From positions 62,001 through 126,000 of the forward strand of contig JAEXFD010000014.1 of NCBI GenBank assembly GCA_023400405.1: a DNA stretch of 64,000 bases. Reading direction: 5' to 3'. Position numbers and translations under genes: made by a program. The notes beneath the pieces are model-generated. The model saw only the letters and a list, made by a program, of their open reading frames with translations, was not told the DNA's origin and searched no databases. Positions within the stretch are counted from its first letter, which is position 1. The number at the start of each line of letters is the position of its first letter. Positions 9,644-18,047 of the stretch are shown piece by piece. The DNA comes from Pseudomonadota bacterium (GTDB lineage: Bacteria; Pseudomonadota; Alphaproteobacteria; Sphingomonadales; Sphingomonadaceae).

Positions 9644-11437
9644 TCACTTCACGCCGTGCATCCACTTCTTGAGCGGCCAGCTGAGCAGGAGCAGCAGCAC
9701 GCCGAGGCCGATCGCCCATTCGGAGATCGTCGTGAAGGTCGCCAGATAGGTATCGAGGCTGACCTTCAAGTTGGTCACCTGCCCGCCGACCGTCTCGACG
9801 CTGGCGAGCTGGGCGATCATCCCGGCGAAATATTGCGCGACCGAGATCGACAGGAACCACACGCCCATCATCATGCCGACGATCCGTGCGATCGACAGCT
9901 TGGTGATCATGCTGAGGCCCACCGGCGAGATGCAAAGCTCGGCGAAGCTGTGGATGAAATAGAGCCCGGCGAGCCACCAGACCGAGACCTTGAAGCTGGA
10001 ATCGGTCCAGTTCGAGCCCCAGACGAGCAGCAGGAAGCCCGCGCCGACGCCGATCAGCGCGATGCCGAACTTGACCGGGATCGTCGGCTCCATCCCGCGC
10101 CGCGCGAGGCCCGCCCACAGCATCGACATCAGCGGCGCGAGCAGCACGATGAACAGCGCGTTGAAGGTCTGGGTCTGCCCGGCGCTGATCGTGAACAGGC
10201 CGAAGAAGGACAGGTCGGTGTTGCGGTCGGCGAACAGGGTGAGCGACGAGCCGGCCTGTTCGAACAGCGTCCAGAACACCACGTTGAAGGTGATCAGCAC
10301 CATCGCCGCGAGCATCATCTGGAATTCGCGCCGGTCCCCGGCGAAGAACGACCAGACCAGGATGCCGGGCACGGCGAAGATGAAGGTGCCGAACAGCAGC
10401 TTGCCCATCAGCGACAGCGAGGCGATGTAGCCGAGGAAGCCGGAGCCCTCGGCCGGCGGCGCCGAGGCCATCAGGTTGATGTAGAGCAGGTAGAAGACCG
10501 GCACGAACAGCAGCGCGCCGAGATAGATCCACCATTGCTGGCGATCGACGTTCGGCTTGGCCGGCGGCTCCCCGATCCCGGCGAGCTTTGGCCCGGCGAA
10601 CTGGATCAGCGCCCAGGAGACGAGCATGCCGCCCGCGGCGAGGCCGAAGCCCGCCCACCAGCCGACCGTATCGGCGAGGAAGGGGCAGAGCGCCTGCGAG
10701 AGCAGCGAGCCCAGATTGATGCCCATGTAGAAGATGGTGAAGCCCGAATCACGCCGCCGGTCGTCCGGGGCATAGAGTTCGCCGACCATGGTCGAGATGT
10801 TGGGCTTGAAGAAGCCGTTGCCGACCGAAACCATCGACAGGCCGATCAGTAGGATCATCACGAACAACGGGCTGCGCGTGGCGTCGGATTCGAAGCCGCC
10901 CTTGGCGACGGTGCGGACGGTCTGGCCGTTCTCGATCAGCGAGACGCTGCCGTCGTCATTGCCCTTGATCAGCTGCTTGTGGCCATCGACCATGACGAAG
11001 CGCTGCTCGCCGGCCTCCGCCTTTTCGATCGAGACTTCGTAGCGCTGGCCTTCGATCGTCGCGAAGGGCTTGGCGGTCTGCCCGCCGAAGCAGAGCACGA
11101 AATAGCCGAGCGACATCAGGATCGCGCCGAACTTCACCGCGCGCTTGAAGCCCAGGAACTGGTCCGCGAGATAACCGCCGACCAGCGGCGTCAGATAGAC
11201 CAGCGCAGTATAACCGCCATAGAGGCCGGTCGCGGCGCGATCGCCGAACATGAAATGCTGGGTGAGGTAGAGCGTGAGCAGGGCCCGCATGCCGTAATAG
11301 CCGAAGCGCTCCCACATCTCGGTCGAGAAGAGGCGCGCGAGCTGGCGCGGATGGCCGAACCAGGTGCGTTCGGTGGCGGGGTTCACGTGCGTGATGTCGG
11401 GTTCTGCCGGGCTATCGGCGGTAGGAGTGTCGACCAT
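9644..11437 (-). CDS. Proton-dependent oligopeptide transporter (POT/PTR2 family MFS)
   Basis: 597 residues with many transmembrane helices. The POT hallmarks are present: EMWERFGYYGMRALLTLYL in helix 1 (the ExxERFxYY proton/peptide motif), a GGYLADQFLGFKRAV loop and the FYMGINLGSLLS signature. It would import di- and tripeptides with protons across the inner membrane. An unusually long hydrophilic insert (about residues 130-180, including EGQRYEVSIEKAE) lies between early helices. It is single-gene, facing the GST gene across a terminator; no clear SD is seen upstream of the ATG at 11437. Confidence 0.94.
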   Translation of the reverse strand: MVDTPTADSPAEPDITHVNPATERTWFGHPRQLARLFSTEMWERFGYYGMRALLTLYLTQHFMFGDRAATGLYGGYTALVYLTPLVGGYLADQFLGFKRAVKFGAILMSLGYFVLCFGGQTAKPFATIEGQRYEVSIEKAEAGEQRFVMVDGHKQLIKGNDDGSVSLIENGQTVRTVAKGGFESDATRSPLFVMILLIGLSMVSVGNGFFKPNISTMVGELYAPDDRRRDSGFTIFYMGINLGSLLSQALCPFLADTVGWWAGFGLAAGGMLVSWALIQFAGPKLAGIGEPPAKPNVDRQQWWIYLGALLFVPVFYLLYINLMASAPPAEGSGFLGYIASLSLMGKLLFGTFIFAVPGILVWSFFAGDRREFQMMLAAMVLITFNVVFWTLFEQAGSSLTLFADRNTDLSFFGLFTISAGQTQTFNALFIVLLAPLMSMLWAGLARRGMEPTIPVKFGIALIGVGAGFLLLVWGSNWTDSSFKVSVWWLAGLYFIHSFAELCISPVGLSMITKLSIARIVGMMMGVWFLSISVAQYFAGMIAQLASVETVGGQVTNLKVSLDTYLATFTTISEWAIGLGVLLLLLSWPLKKWMHGVK

Positions 11438-11533
11438 GCGGAGTTGATGCCTTCGATATCGGTTCCCGGACGGACGCCCGGCGCATGGGAGGCCAGACTA
11501 GAGGGAATGAAGCCGGTGTAAAGCATGCGGCGC

Positions 11534-11569
11534 TTGGCGGGCGGGCATGCGACCCCTAGATGGCCGGAC
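11534..11569 (+). promoter_or_regulatory. Candidate promoter of the nitroreductase gene (leaderless geometry)
   Basis: TTGGCG (11534-11539), a 17-bp spacer, then TAGATG (11557-11562), 7 nt before the ATG at 11570. There is no SD sequence before the ATG, which fits transcription starting at or next to the start codon. Confidence 0.45.
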
Positions 11570-12169
11570 ATGATCTTCAACGACACCTCCTCCCCGCTCG
11601 CGCTGCTCAAAACCCGCCGATCGGGCAAGCCGCGCGACCTGATCGCGCCGGGGCCGTGCCCGGAGCAGCTGAACGAGATCGTCGCGATCGCGGCGCGCAC
11701 GCCCGATCATGGCAAGCTGGCGCCATGGCGCTTCGTGATCGTGCCCGACGAAGCGCGCCCTGCCCTCGCGCTGGCGATGGTCGAGGCGCTGCGGGCCGAG
11801 AAGCCCGATGCAACCGCGCGCGACGAGGAAGCGGCGGCGCAGTTCGCCACCCAGGCGCCATCGCTGGTGGTGGTACTGTCGGCGCCCGTGACCGACCACA
11901 AGATCCCGCTCTGGGAACAGGAGCTGTCGGCGGGCGCGGCATGCATGAACCTGCTCCACGCGGCGCATGCGATGGGCTTTGCTGGCGGGTGGCTGACCGG
12001 CTGGGCGGCCTATTCGGAGCGGGTGCGCGATCTGTTCGGCACGGCGCCGCAGCGGATCGCCGGATTCATCTTCCTCGGCACCCCCGCGCGTCCGCTGGAG
12101 GAGCGTCCGCGCGGCGAACTGTCCGAAATCGTACATCCGTGGATTCCCGGGGCTGGACCCCAAGGCTGA
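11570..12169 (+). CDS. Nitroreductase family protein (YdjA-like FMN oxidoreductase)
   Basis: 199 residues. The KTRRSGKPRDLIAPGP start (RRS FMN-phosphate contact), the ARTPDHGKLAPWRFVIV block and the late MGFAGGWLTGW segment match small NAD(P)H-dependent flavin nitroreductases such as YdjA. It probably reduces nitro or quinone compounds. The ATG at 11570 gives the family-typical N-terminus; an ATG at 11525 is possible but adds a residue stretch unlike the family. The following GntR gene begins 18 bp after the stop. Confidence 0.88.
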   Translation: MIFNDTSSPLALLKTRRSGKPRDLIAPGPCPEQLNEIVAIAARTPDHGKLAPWRFVIVPDEARPALALAMVEALRAEKPDATARDEEAAAQFATQAPSLVVVLSAPVTDHKIPLWEQELSAGAACMNLLHAAHAMGFAGGWLTGWAAYSERVRDLFGTAPQRIAGFIFLGTPARPLEERPRGELSEIVHPWIPGAGPQG

Positions 12170-12187
12170 TTGCTGTATTATGCCAGC
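12153..12187 (+). promoter_or_regulatory. Candidate gntR promoter (leaderless geometry)
   Basis: CTGGAC (12153-12158), a 17-bp spacer, then TATTAT (12176-12181), 6 nt before the ATG at 12188. The promoter overlaps the end of the nitroreductase gene. There is no SD in the six bases before the ATG. Confidence 0.5.
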
Positions 12188-12544
12188 ATGACAGCGCTAG
12201 AGCATGAGGACAGCCCGGTCTATCTCAAGCTGCGTGCCAGCATCGCCGCGGCGATCCTGCGCGGGCAATATCGGGCGGGGGATCAGCTTCCGTCGGTGCG
12301 GGCGCTTGCCGCCGAGCATGGCGCCAATCCGCTGACGGTGGCCAAGGCCTATCAGAGCTTCCAGGACGACGGCTATGTCGAAGTGCGCCGCGGCGTGGGC
12401 ATGTTCGTGCTGCCCGGCGCGGTCGAGAAGCTGCGCGCCGCCGAGCGCGATCGGTTCCTGGGCGGCATGTGGCCGCGGGTGAAGGAGCATATCGCGCTGC
12501 TCGGGCTCGACGCGCGCGAACTGTTCGACCGCGAGATCGCCTGA
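12188..12544 (+). CDS. GntR-family regulator, YtrA-like subfamily
   Basis: 118 residues: an N-terminal winged helix (SPVYLKLRASIAAAILRGQ, GDQLPSVRALAAEHGANPLT, VAKAYQSFQDDGYVEVRRG) and a short C-terminal helical tail instead of a full effector domain, as in the YtrA branch that often controls ABC transporters. I chose the ATG at 12188, which sits 6 nt after a TATTAT box; a TTG at 12170 would add six residues. No transporter gene is adjacent, so its target is unknown; it may control the aldehyde/alcohol dehydrogenase operon downstream or act elsewhere. Confidence 0.87.
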   Translation: MTALEHEDSPVYLKLRASIAAAILRGQYRAGDQLPSVRALAAEHGANPLTVAKAYQSFQDDGYVEVRRGVGMFVLPGAVEKLRAAERDRFLGGMWPRVKEHIALLGLDARELFDREIA

Positions 12545-12618
12545 TCCCGGCCGAGGCGGGCGCGGCGCGAGCACCGTTGAGGCGCCGGCGCACTCCGGAA
12601 CTTCCCGTAAGCACCTCT

Positions 12619-12639
12619 CCCAATTGGGGCACACGCCCC
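12619..12639. promoter_or_regulatory. Overlapping palindromes upstream of the aldehyde dehydrogenase gene
   Basis: CCCAATTGGG (12619-12628) is a perfect palindrome and overlaps a second dyad GGGGC-ACAC-GCCCC (12626-12639). They lie in the 158-bp region before the aldehyde dehydrogenase gene, about 65 bp upstream of its ATG, and are candidate operator sites. No other gene is visible in this gap. Confidence 0.35.
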
Positions 12640-12702
12640 CGCTGAGGCATCCCCGCCCTCGATGAGTCCCGTCCCGACCGGCGGGGCCAGGGAGAACGGG
12701 CG

Positions 12703-14223
12703 ATGTTCGAACAAGCAATCCAGACCGTGCGGACCCAGGGGCATCAGCCCCAGCGCTACGGCAATTTCATCGGCGGGCGCTGGGTCGATCCGATCGACGG
12801 CCAGTATTTCACCGACCACAGCCCGATCAACGGCCGCCCGCTCGCCGAGATCGCGCGGTCGACGCCCGCCGATGTCGAGGCCGCACTCGATGCCGCCCAT
12901 GCCGCCAAGGCCGGCTGGGCCCGGCTTTCGCCGCAGGAGCGCGCGCGCATCCTCAATCGCGTCGCCGATCGGCTGGAGGACAATCTCGAGCTGCTCGCGC
13001 TGGCCGAGACGATGGACAATGGCAAGCCGATCCGCGAGACGCGCGGCGCCGACATTCCGCTGGCGATCGACCATTTCCGCTATTTCGCCGGCTGCGTCCG
13101 CGCCGAGGAAGGCGCGATCTCGACGATCGACGAGAAGACGATCGCCTATCACTTCAAGGAACCGATCGGCGTGGTCGGCCAGATAATCCCGTGGAACTTC
13201 CCGCTGCTGATGGCGGCGTGGAAGATCGCCCCGGCGCTGGCGGCAGGCAATTGCACGGTGATCAAGCCGGCCTCGCAGACGCCGCTGAGCCTGCTCCTGT
13301 TCGCCGAGCTGACCGCGGACATCCTGCCGCCGGGCGTAGTCAACATCGTCACCGGCCCGGGCGGCAGCGTCGGCAAGGCGATCGCGGCCAATCCGCGGGT
13401 GGGCAAGGTGAGCTTCACCGGCGAGACCACCACCGGCCGGCAGATCATGCAATATGCCGCCGAGCACCTGATCCCGCAGACCATGGAACTGGGCGGCAAG
13501 TCGCCCAACATCTTCCTCGCGGACGTGATGGCCGAGGACGATTCGTTCCTCGACAAGGCACTCGAGGGCTTTGCGCTGTTCGCGTTCAACAAGGGCGAAG
13601 TGTGCACCTGCCCCAGCCGGGCGCTGGTGCACGAATCGATCTTCGACGCCTTCGTCGAACGCGCAGTGAAGCGCGTCGCGGCGATCCGGGTCGGCGATCC
13701 GCTCGATCCCGCGACGCAGATGGGTCCGCAATCCTCCGAGGACCAGCTCCACAAGATCCTCGGCTATATCGATATCGGCCGAGGCGAGGGCGCCGAATGC
13801 CTGACGGGCGGCAAGCGCGCGCTGCCCGGCGGCGAGCTCGACCAGGGCTATTTCATCGAGCCGACCGTGTTCCGCGGGCACAACAAGATGCGGATCTTCC
13901 AGGAGGAGATCTTCGGGCCGGTCCTCTCGGTCACCAGCTTCAAGACGATCGAGGAGGCGATCGAGCTCGCCAACGACACCGTCTACGGCCTGGGCGGCGG
14001 GGTGTGGAGCCGCAACGGCACCCATGCCTATGAAATCGGCCGGGCGATCCAGGCCGGGCGCGTCTGGACCAATTGCTACCATGTCTATCCCGCCCACGCG
14101 GCGTTCGGCGGGTACAAGGAATCGGGCTTCGGCCGCGAGACGCACAAGATGATGCTCGACCACTATCAGCAGACCAAGAACCTGCTGGTCAGCTACGACA
14201 CCGCCGCGCGCGGCCTGTTCTGA
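12703..14223 (+). CDS. NAD(P)-dependent aldehyde dehydrogenase (acetaldehyde dehydrogenase type)
   Basis: 506 residues. It carries the general base Glu in ELGGKSPN and the catalytic Cys region NKGEVCTCPSR, with the cofactor-binding PWNFPLLMAAWKIAPALAAG and the G-x-T-x-x-G pattern in FTGETTTG. The sequence ends DHYQQTKNLLVSYD, typical of the ExaC/AldB type that oxidises acetaldehyde to acetate. It is followed after 25 bp by an alcohol dehydrogenase gene, forming an ethanol (or short alcohol) oxidation pair that would feed acetyl-CoA synthetase. Confidence 0.95.
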   Translation: MFEQAIQTVRTQGHQPQRYGNFIGGRWVDPIDGQYFTDHSPINGRPLAEIARSTPADVEAALDAAHAAKAGWARLSPQERARILNRVADRLEDNLELLALAETMDNGKPIRETRGADIPLAIDHFRYFAGCVRAEEGAISTIDEKTIAYHFKEPIGVVGQIIPWNFPLLMAAWKIAPALAAGNCTVIKPASQTPLSLLLFAELTADILPPGVVNIVTGPGGSVGKAIAANPRVGKVSFTGETTTGRQIMQYAAEHLIPQTMELGGKSPNIFLADVMAEDDSFLDKALEGFALFAFNKGEVCTCPSRALVHESIFDAFVERAVKRVAAIRVGDPLDPATQMGPQSSEDQLHKILGYIDIGRGEGAECLTGGKRALPGGELDQGYFIEPTVFRGHNKMRIFQEEIFGPVLSVTSFKTIEEAIELANDTVYGLGGGVWSRNGTHAYEIGRAIQAGRVWTNCYHVYPAHAAFGGYKESGFGRETHKMMLDHYQQTKNLLVSYDTAARGLF

Positions 14224-14248
14224 AAAACCTCCCCAGGAGAGAAAGCCC

Positions 14249-15277
14249 ATGCAGAAGACCATGAAAGCCGCCGTCGTTCGCGAATTCGGCAAGCCGCTGG
14301 TGATCGAGGAGGTCGCAGTGCCCCAGGTCGGCCCCGGCCAGATCCTCGTCAAGATTGCGGCGAGCGGCGTGTGCCACACCGACCTCCACGCGGCCGAGGG
14401 CGACTGGCCGGTCAAACCCAATCCGCCCTTCATTCCCGGCCATGAAGGCGTCGGCCATGTCGCCGCGGTCGGCGCGGGCGTCACCCACGTCAAGGAGGGC
14501 GACCGGGTCGGCGTGCCCTGGCTCTACACTGCCTGCGGGCATTGCGTGCATTGCCTGGGTGGTTGGGAGACGCTGTGCGAGAGCCAGCAGAATACCGGCT
14601 ATTCGGTCAATGGCGGCTTTGCCGAATATGTCCTCGCCGATCCCAACTATGTCGGCCACCTGCCCGACCGGCTCGGCTTCGTCGAGATCGCGCCGGTGCT
14701 GTGCGCGGGCGTGACGGTCTATAAGGGCCTCAAGGTCACCGACACCAAGCCGGGCGACTGGGTCGCGATCTCGGGCATCGGCGGCCTGGGCCATATGGCC
14801 GTGCAATATGCCAAGGCGATGGGGCTGAACGTGGTCGCGGTCGACATCGACGATGCCAAGCTCGGCCTCGCGACGCGGCTGGGTGCCGACCTGACCGTCA
14901 ATGCCCGCAACGCCGATCCTGCCACCTTCATCAAGAAGGAAGTCGGCGGTGCGCAGGGCGTGCTGGTGACGGCGGTCTCGCCCAAGGCCTTCCAGCAGGC
15001 GATGGGGATGGTCCGCCGCGGCGGCACCGTGTCGCTCAACGGCCTGCCGCCGGGCGACTTCCCGCTGTCGATCTTCGACACGGTGCTGAACGGCATCACC
15101 GTGCGCGGCTCAATCGTCGGCACGCGGCTCGACCTTCAGGAAGCGCTCGACTTCGCCGGCCAGGGCAAGGTCAAGGCGACCGTGCATGCCGACCGCCTCG
15201 AGAACATCAACACCATCTTCGCCAAGATGCATCGCGGCGAAATCGAAGGCCGCATCGTCATCGACATGGAGGCCTGA
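14249..15277 (+). CDS. adhP: Zinc-dependent alcohol dehydrogenase, AdhP/AdhA type
   Basis: 342 residues, medium-chain dehydrogenase. Catalytic zinc ligands are in GVCHTD and GHEGVGHV; the structural zinc lobe has four cysteines in TACGHCVHCLGGWETLCES; the NAD-binding motif is GIGGLGHMAVQYA. It reversibly oxidises ethanol and related primary alcohols to aldehydes in the cytosol. AGGAGA lies 7 nt before the ATG. It is co-transcribed with the aldehyde dehydrogenase gene 25 bp upstream. Confidence 0.94.
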   Translation: MQKTMKAAVVREFGKPLVIEEVAVPQVGPGQILVKIAASGVCHTDLHAAEGDWPVKPNPPFIPGHEGVGHVAAVGAGVTHVKEGDRVGVPWLYTACGHCVHCLGGWETLCESQQNTGYSVNGGFAEYVLADPNYVGHLPDRLGFVEIAPVLCAGVTVYKGLKVTDTKPGDWVAISGIGGLGHMAVQYAKAMGLNVVAVDIDDAKLGLATRLGADLTVNARNADPATFIKKEVGGAQGVLVTAVSPKAFQQAMGMVRRGGTVSLNGLPPGDFPLSIFDTVLNGITVRGSIVGTRLDLQEALDFAGQGKVKATVHADRLENINTIFAKMHRGEIEGRIVIDMEA

Positions 15278-15286
15278 GGTTTCTGA

Positions 15287-15310
15287 CCCCCGGGGCTTTC
15301 GCTCCGGGGG
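15287..15310. terminator. Hairpin between alcohol dehydrogenase and acyl-CoA dehydrogenase genes
   Basis: CCCCCGG and CCGGGGG form a 7-bp stem that can be extended inward. It lies in the 37-bp gap between two convergent genes. The flanking T-runs are weak, so termination efficiency is uncertain. Confidence 0.5.
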
Positions 15311-15314
15311 AAAT

Positions 15315-17006
15315 TCAGGCCGCGAAGCCCTCGGCGTCGATCGCGTACAGCATCTCGGCCTTGGCCATCGCCGCCGCCTTCAATCCCATTGCTTCGGGCA
15401 CGATCTGCTCGACATAGAAGCGCGCCGCGGCCTGCTTCATCTTGAGGAAGGCGGGATCGCCTTCGCTGCGGGCGGCAGCGCGGCCGCTGGCTTCCATCAG
15501 CCAGCCGCACACCGCGACCGACAGCATCGTCAGGAACGGGTAGCTCACCGCCAGCCGGTCGTCGGTCTCGCTGGCGAGCAGGTTGCGCGCGACCTCCTCG
15601 CAGGCGTCGATCAGGTTGAGCAGGCCGGTATCCTCGGCATCCTCGCGCATCTCGGCGAGCAGGCCCAGCAGCGTGCCGCCATTGTCCATGCTCAGCTTCC
15701 GGCCGACCAGGTCGGCGGCCTGGATGCCGTTGGTGCCTTCGTAGATCGGGGTGATTCGCGCGTCGCGGAAATGCTGGGCGGCGCCGGTTTCCTCGATATA
15801 GCCCATGCCGCCATGGACCTGGACGCCGAGGCTGGCGACTTCGTTGCCGAGATCGGTGCCATGCGCCTTGGCGAGCGGGGTGAGCAGCTCGACGCGCTTG
15901 TCCGCCTCCGCATCGCCGGCGCGGGCGCGGTCGAGCTGGCCGAACGCGTAATAGACCAGCGCGCGGGCGGCCTGGGTCTGCGCCTTCATCCGCAGCAGCA
16001 TGCGGCGGACGTCGGGATGCTCGACGATCGCCACCGGCTGGCCACCGCGAACCCCCTGGATGCGCTCGCGGGCATAGGCGACGGCGCGCTGGGTGGCGCG
16101 CTCGGCGACCTGCACGCCCTGCAGGCCGACGTTCAGCCGGGCATTGTTCATCATCGTGAACATCGCGCGGATGCCGCCGAATTCGGGGCCGACCAGCTCG
16201 CCGATGCAATCGTCATGGTCGCCGAAGCTCAGCACGCAGGTCGGCGAGGCGTGGAGGCCCATCTTGTGCTCGATCGAGACGGTGCGCACGTCGTTGAAAT
16301 CGCCGGGGGTGCCGTCTTCGTTCAGCCGGCATTTGGGGACGAGGAACAGCGAGATGCCCTTGGTGCCCGCCGGCGCGCCCGGGGTGCGGGCCAGCACGAG
16401 ATGGACGATGTTGTCGGCCATGTCGTGATCGCCGAACGAAATGAAGATCTTGGTGCCCTTGATCTTCCACTTGCCTTCGCCCGCCGGCTCGGCCCGGGTC
16501 TTGAGCGCACCGACGTCCGAGCCCGCCTGAGGCTCGGTGAGGTTCATCGTGCCGGTCCATTCGCCGGTCGAGAGCCTGGGGAGATAGGCGGACTGCTGCT
16601 CGGGCGTGCCGTGATGAGTCAGCGCCTCGACCGCGCCGACGGTGAGGATCGGGGCGAGCGCGAAGCCCATGTTCGCGGTGCCGAGCGTCTCCAGCACGGC
16701 GATCGACAGGCTGACCGGCAGCCCCTGCCCGCCATGCTCGGCCGGCGAGCCGATCGTCCCCCAGCCGCCCTCGACATAGGCGCGATAGGCCTCGGGGAAG
16801 CCGGCGGGCATCTTCACGCCCTGCTCGGTCCAGCGCGGCCCCTCGGTATCGCCGAGCCGTTCGAGCGGGGCCCATTCGCCGGCGGCGAACTGGCCCGCAC
16901 CGTCGAGCACCGCGTCGGTCATCTCGGCGGCCTCCTCGCTGATCTCGCCGAGGCGGACGATGTGATCGAGGACGAAGCGCTGCTCGGCAGTGGCGGGGGT
17001 GAACAT
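15315..17006 (-). CDS. Acyl-CoA dehydrogenase family protein with C-terminal extension domain
   Basis: 563 residues. N-terminal, middle (MNLTEPQAGSDVGALKTRA, the FAD/substrate hinge) and C-terminal ACAD domains are present, with the catalytic-base region ITPIYEGTNGIQ. An extra helical domain after about residue 450 is typical of the long FadE-like subgroup. It would introduce the alpha-beta double bond in an acyl-CoA, passing electrons to ETF. It is monocistronic and transcribed towards the alcohol dehydrogenase gene. The chain length preferred cannot be judged. Confidence 0.93.
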   Translation of the reverse strand: MFTPATAEQRFVLDHIVRLGEISEEAAEMTDAVLDGAGQFAAGEWAPLERLGDTEGPRWTEQGVKMPAGFPEAYRAYVEGGWGTIGSPAEHGGQGLPVSLSIAVLETLGTANMGFALAPILTVGAVEALTHHGTPEQQSAYLPRLSTGEWTGTMNLTEPQAGSDVGALKTRAEPAGEGKWKIKGTKIFISFGDHDMADNIVHLVLARTPGAPAGTKGISLFLVPKCRLNEDGTPGDFNDVRTVSIEHKMGLHASPTCVLSFGDHDDCIGELVGPEFGGIRAMFTMMNNARLNVGLQGVQVAERATQRAVAYARERIQGVRGGQPVAIVEHPDVRRMLLRMKAQTQAARALVYYAFGQLDRARAGDAEADKRVELLTPLAKAHGTDLGNEVASLGVQVHGGMGYIEETGAAQHFRDARITPIYEGTNGIQAADLVGRKLSMDNGGTLLGLLAEMREDAEDTGLLNLIDACEEVARNLLASETDDRLAVSYPFLTMLSVAVCGWLMEASGRAAARSEGDPAFLKMKQAAARFYVEQIVPEAMGLKAAAMAKAEMLYAIDAEGFAA

Positions 17007-17088
17007 GAGGCCTCTCTTGTCGTCTGTTTGCAGGCGCTATAGCGCCGTCGGCGTGAGCCCGACAAATCCGAGAATCTTACCCTACGGC

Positions 17089-17988
17089 ATGACCGCGATC
17101 GCCGAAGCGGCGGCGGTGATTCGCGCCGGCGGCTGCGTCGCGGTGCCGACCGAGACGGTCTATGGCCTGGCCGCCAATGCCACCGATTCGCGCGCGGTGG
17201 CGGGCATCTACGAAGCCAAGGGGCGGCCGAGCTTCAATCCGCTGATCGTCCATGTGCCCGACCTGGAAGCCGCGCAGCGCATCGCGAGCTTCGACGAGAC
17301 GGCGCTGGCCCTCGCCCGGCGCTTCTGGCCGGGGCCGCTGACGCTGGTGCTGCCGCTGCGGGGCGACGCGGGCATCGCCCCGCTGGTGACGGCGGGGCTC
17401 GACACGATCGCGATCCGCGTGCCCGATCACCGGGCGATGCAGGCGCTGCTCGATGCGAGCGGGCTGCCGCTCGCCGCGCCTTCGGCCAATGCCAGCGGAG
17501 CGATCAGCCCCACCCGGGCGGCGCATGTCGCGGCCAGCCTGGCGGGGCGCATCCCGCTGGTGATCGACGACGGTCCGACTCCGGCGGGGCTCGAATCGAC
17601 GATCGTCCAGGGAACGACCGTGCTGCGCCCGGGGCCGCTGAGCGAGCGCGACCTGTTTCCCGATCGGCCGAGCCGCGCCGTGCGGGCGGTTGGCGGCCCG
17701 ATCACGGCGCCGGGGCAGCTCGCCAGCCATTATGCCCCGGGCAAGCCCCTACGGCTGAACGCGAGCGAGGCGCGGGACGGCGAGTGGCTGATCGGCTTCG
17801 GCGCAGTGATCGGCGACGACAATCTCTCGATCCGCGGCGACCTGACCGAGGCGGCGGCCAATCTTTTCGCCGCGCTGCACCGCGCAGATGCGAGCCGCGC
17901 CGCGGCCATCGCGGTGGCGCCGATCCCGTCGCTCGGCATCGGCGTCGCGATCAACGATCGGCTCGCCCGCGCCGCGCATCCACGCTGA
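17089..17988 (+). CDS. L-threonylcarbamoyladenylate synthase (Sua5/TsaC family)
   Basis: 299 residues. The YrdC domain occupies about residues 1-195 (GGCVAVPTETVYGLAANA, KGRPSFNPLIVHV, LPLAAPSANASG, STIV). A linker with SHYAPGKPLRL leads into the Sua5 C-terminal domain. It makes threonylcarbamoyl-AMP from Thr, bicarbonate and ATP for the t6A37 modification of ANN-decoding tRNAs. The ATG at 17089 fits the family; there is no clear SD, so initiation may be leaderless or weak. It is divergent from the acyl-CoA dehydrogenase gene with an 82-bp gap. Confidence 0.94.
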   Translation: MTAIAEAAAVIRAGGCVAVPTETVYGLAANATDSRAVAGIYEAKGRPSFNPLIVHVPDLEAAQRIASFDETALALARRFWPGPLTLVLPLRGDAGIAPLVTAGLDTIAIRVPDHRAMQALLDASGLPLAAPSANASGAISPTRAAHVAASLAGRIPLVIDDGPTPAGLESTIVQGTTVLRPGPLSERDLFPDRPSRAVRAVGGPITAPGQLASHYAPGKPLRLNASEARDGEWLIGFGAVIGDDNLSIRGDLTEAAANLFAALHRADASRAAAIAVAPIPSLGIGVAINDRLARAAHPR

Positions 17989-18047
17989 GGCCTTCCCTCC
18001 CTGCCAGGCCGAGGGCTATCGTCACGGCGACAAAGGGGAGAGGCAGG

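Noticed and set aside
17041..17088. Leaderless promoter for the Sua5/TsaC-type gene
   Set aside because: TACCCT lies 5 nt before the ATG but no -35-like hexamer is found at 16-18 bp; evidence was too weak to list.
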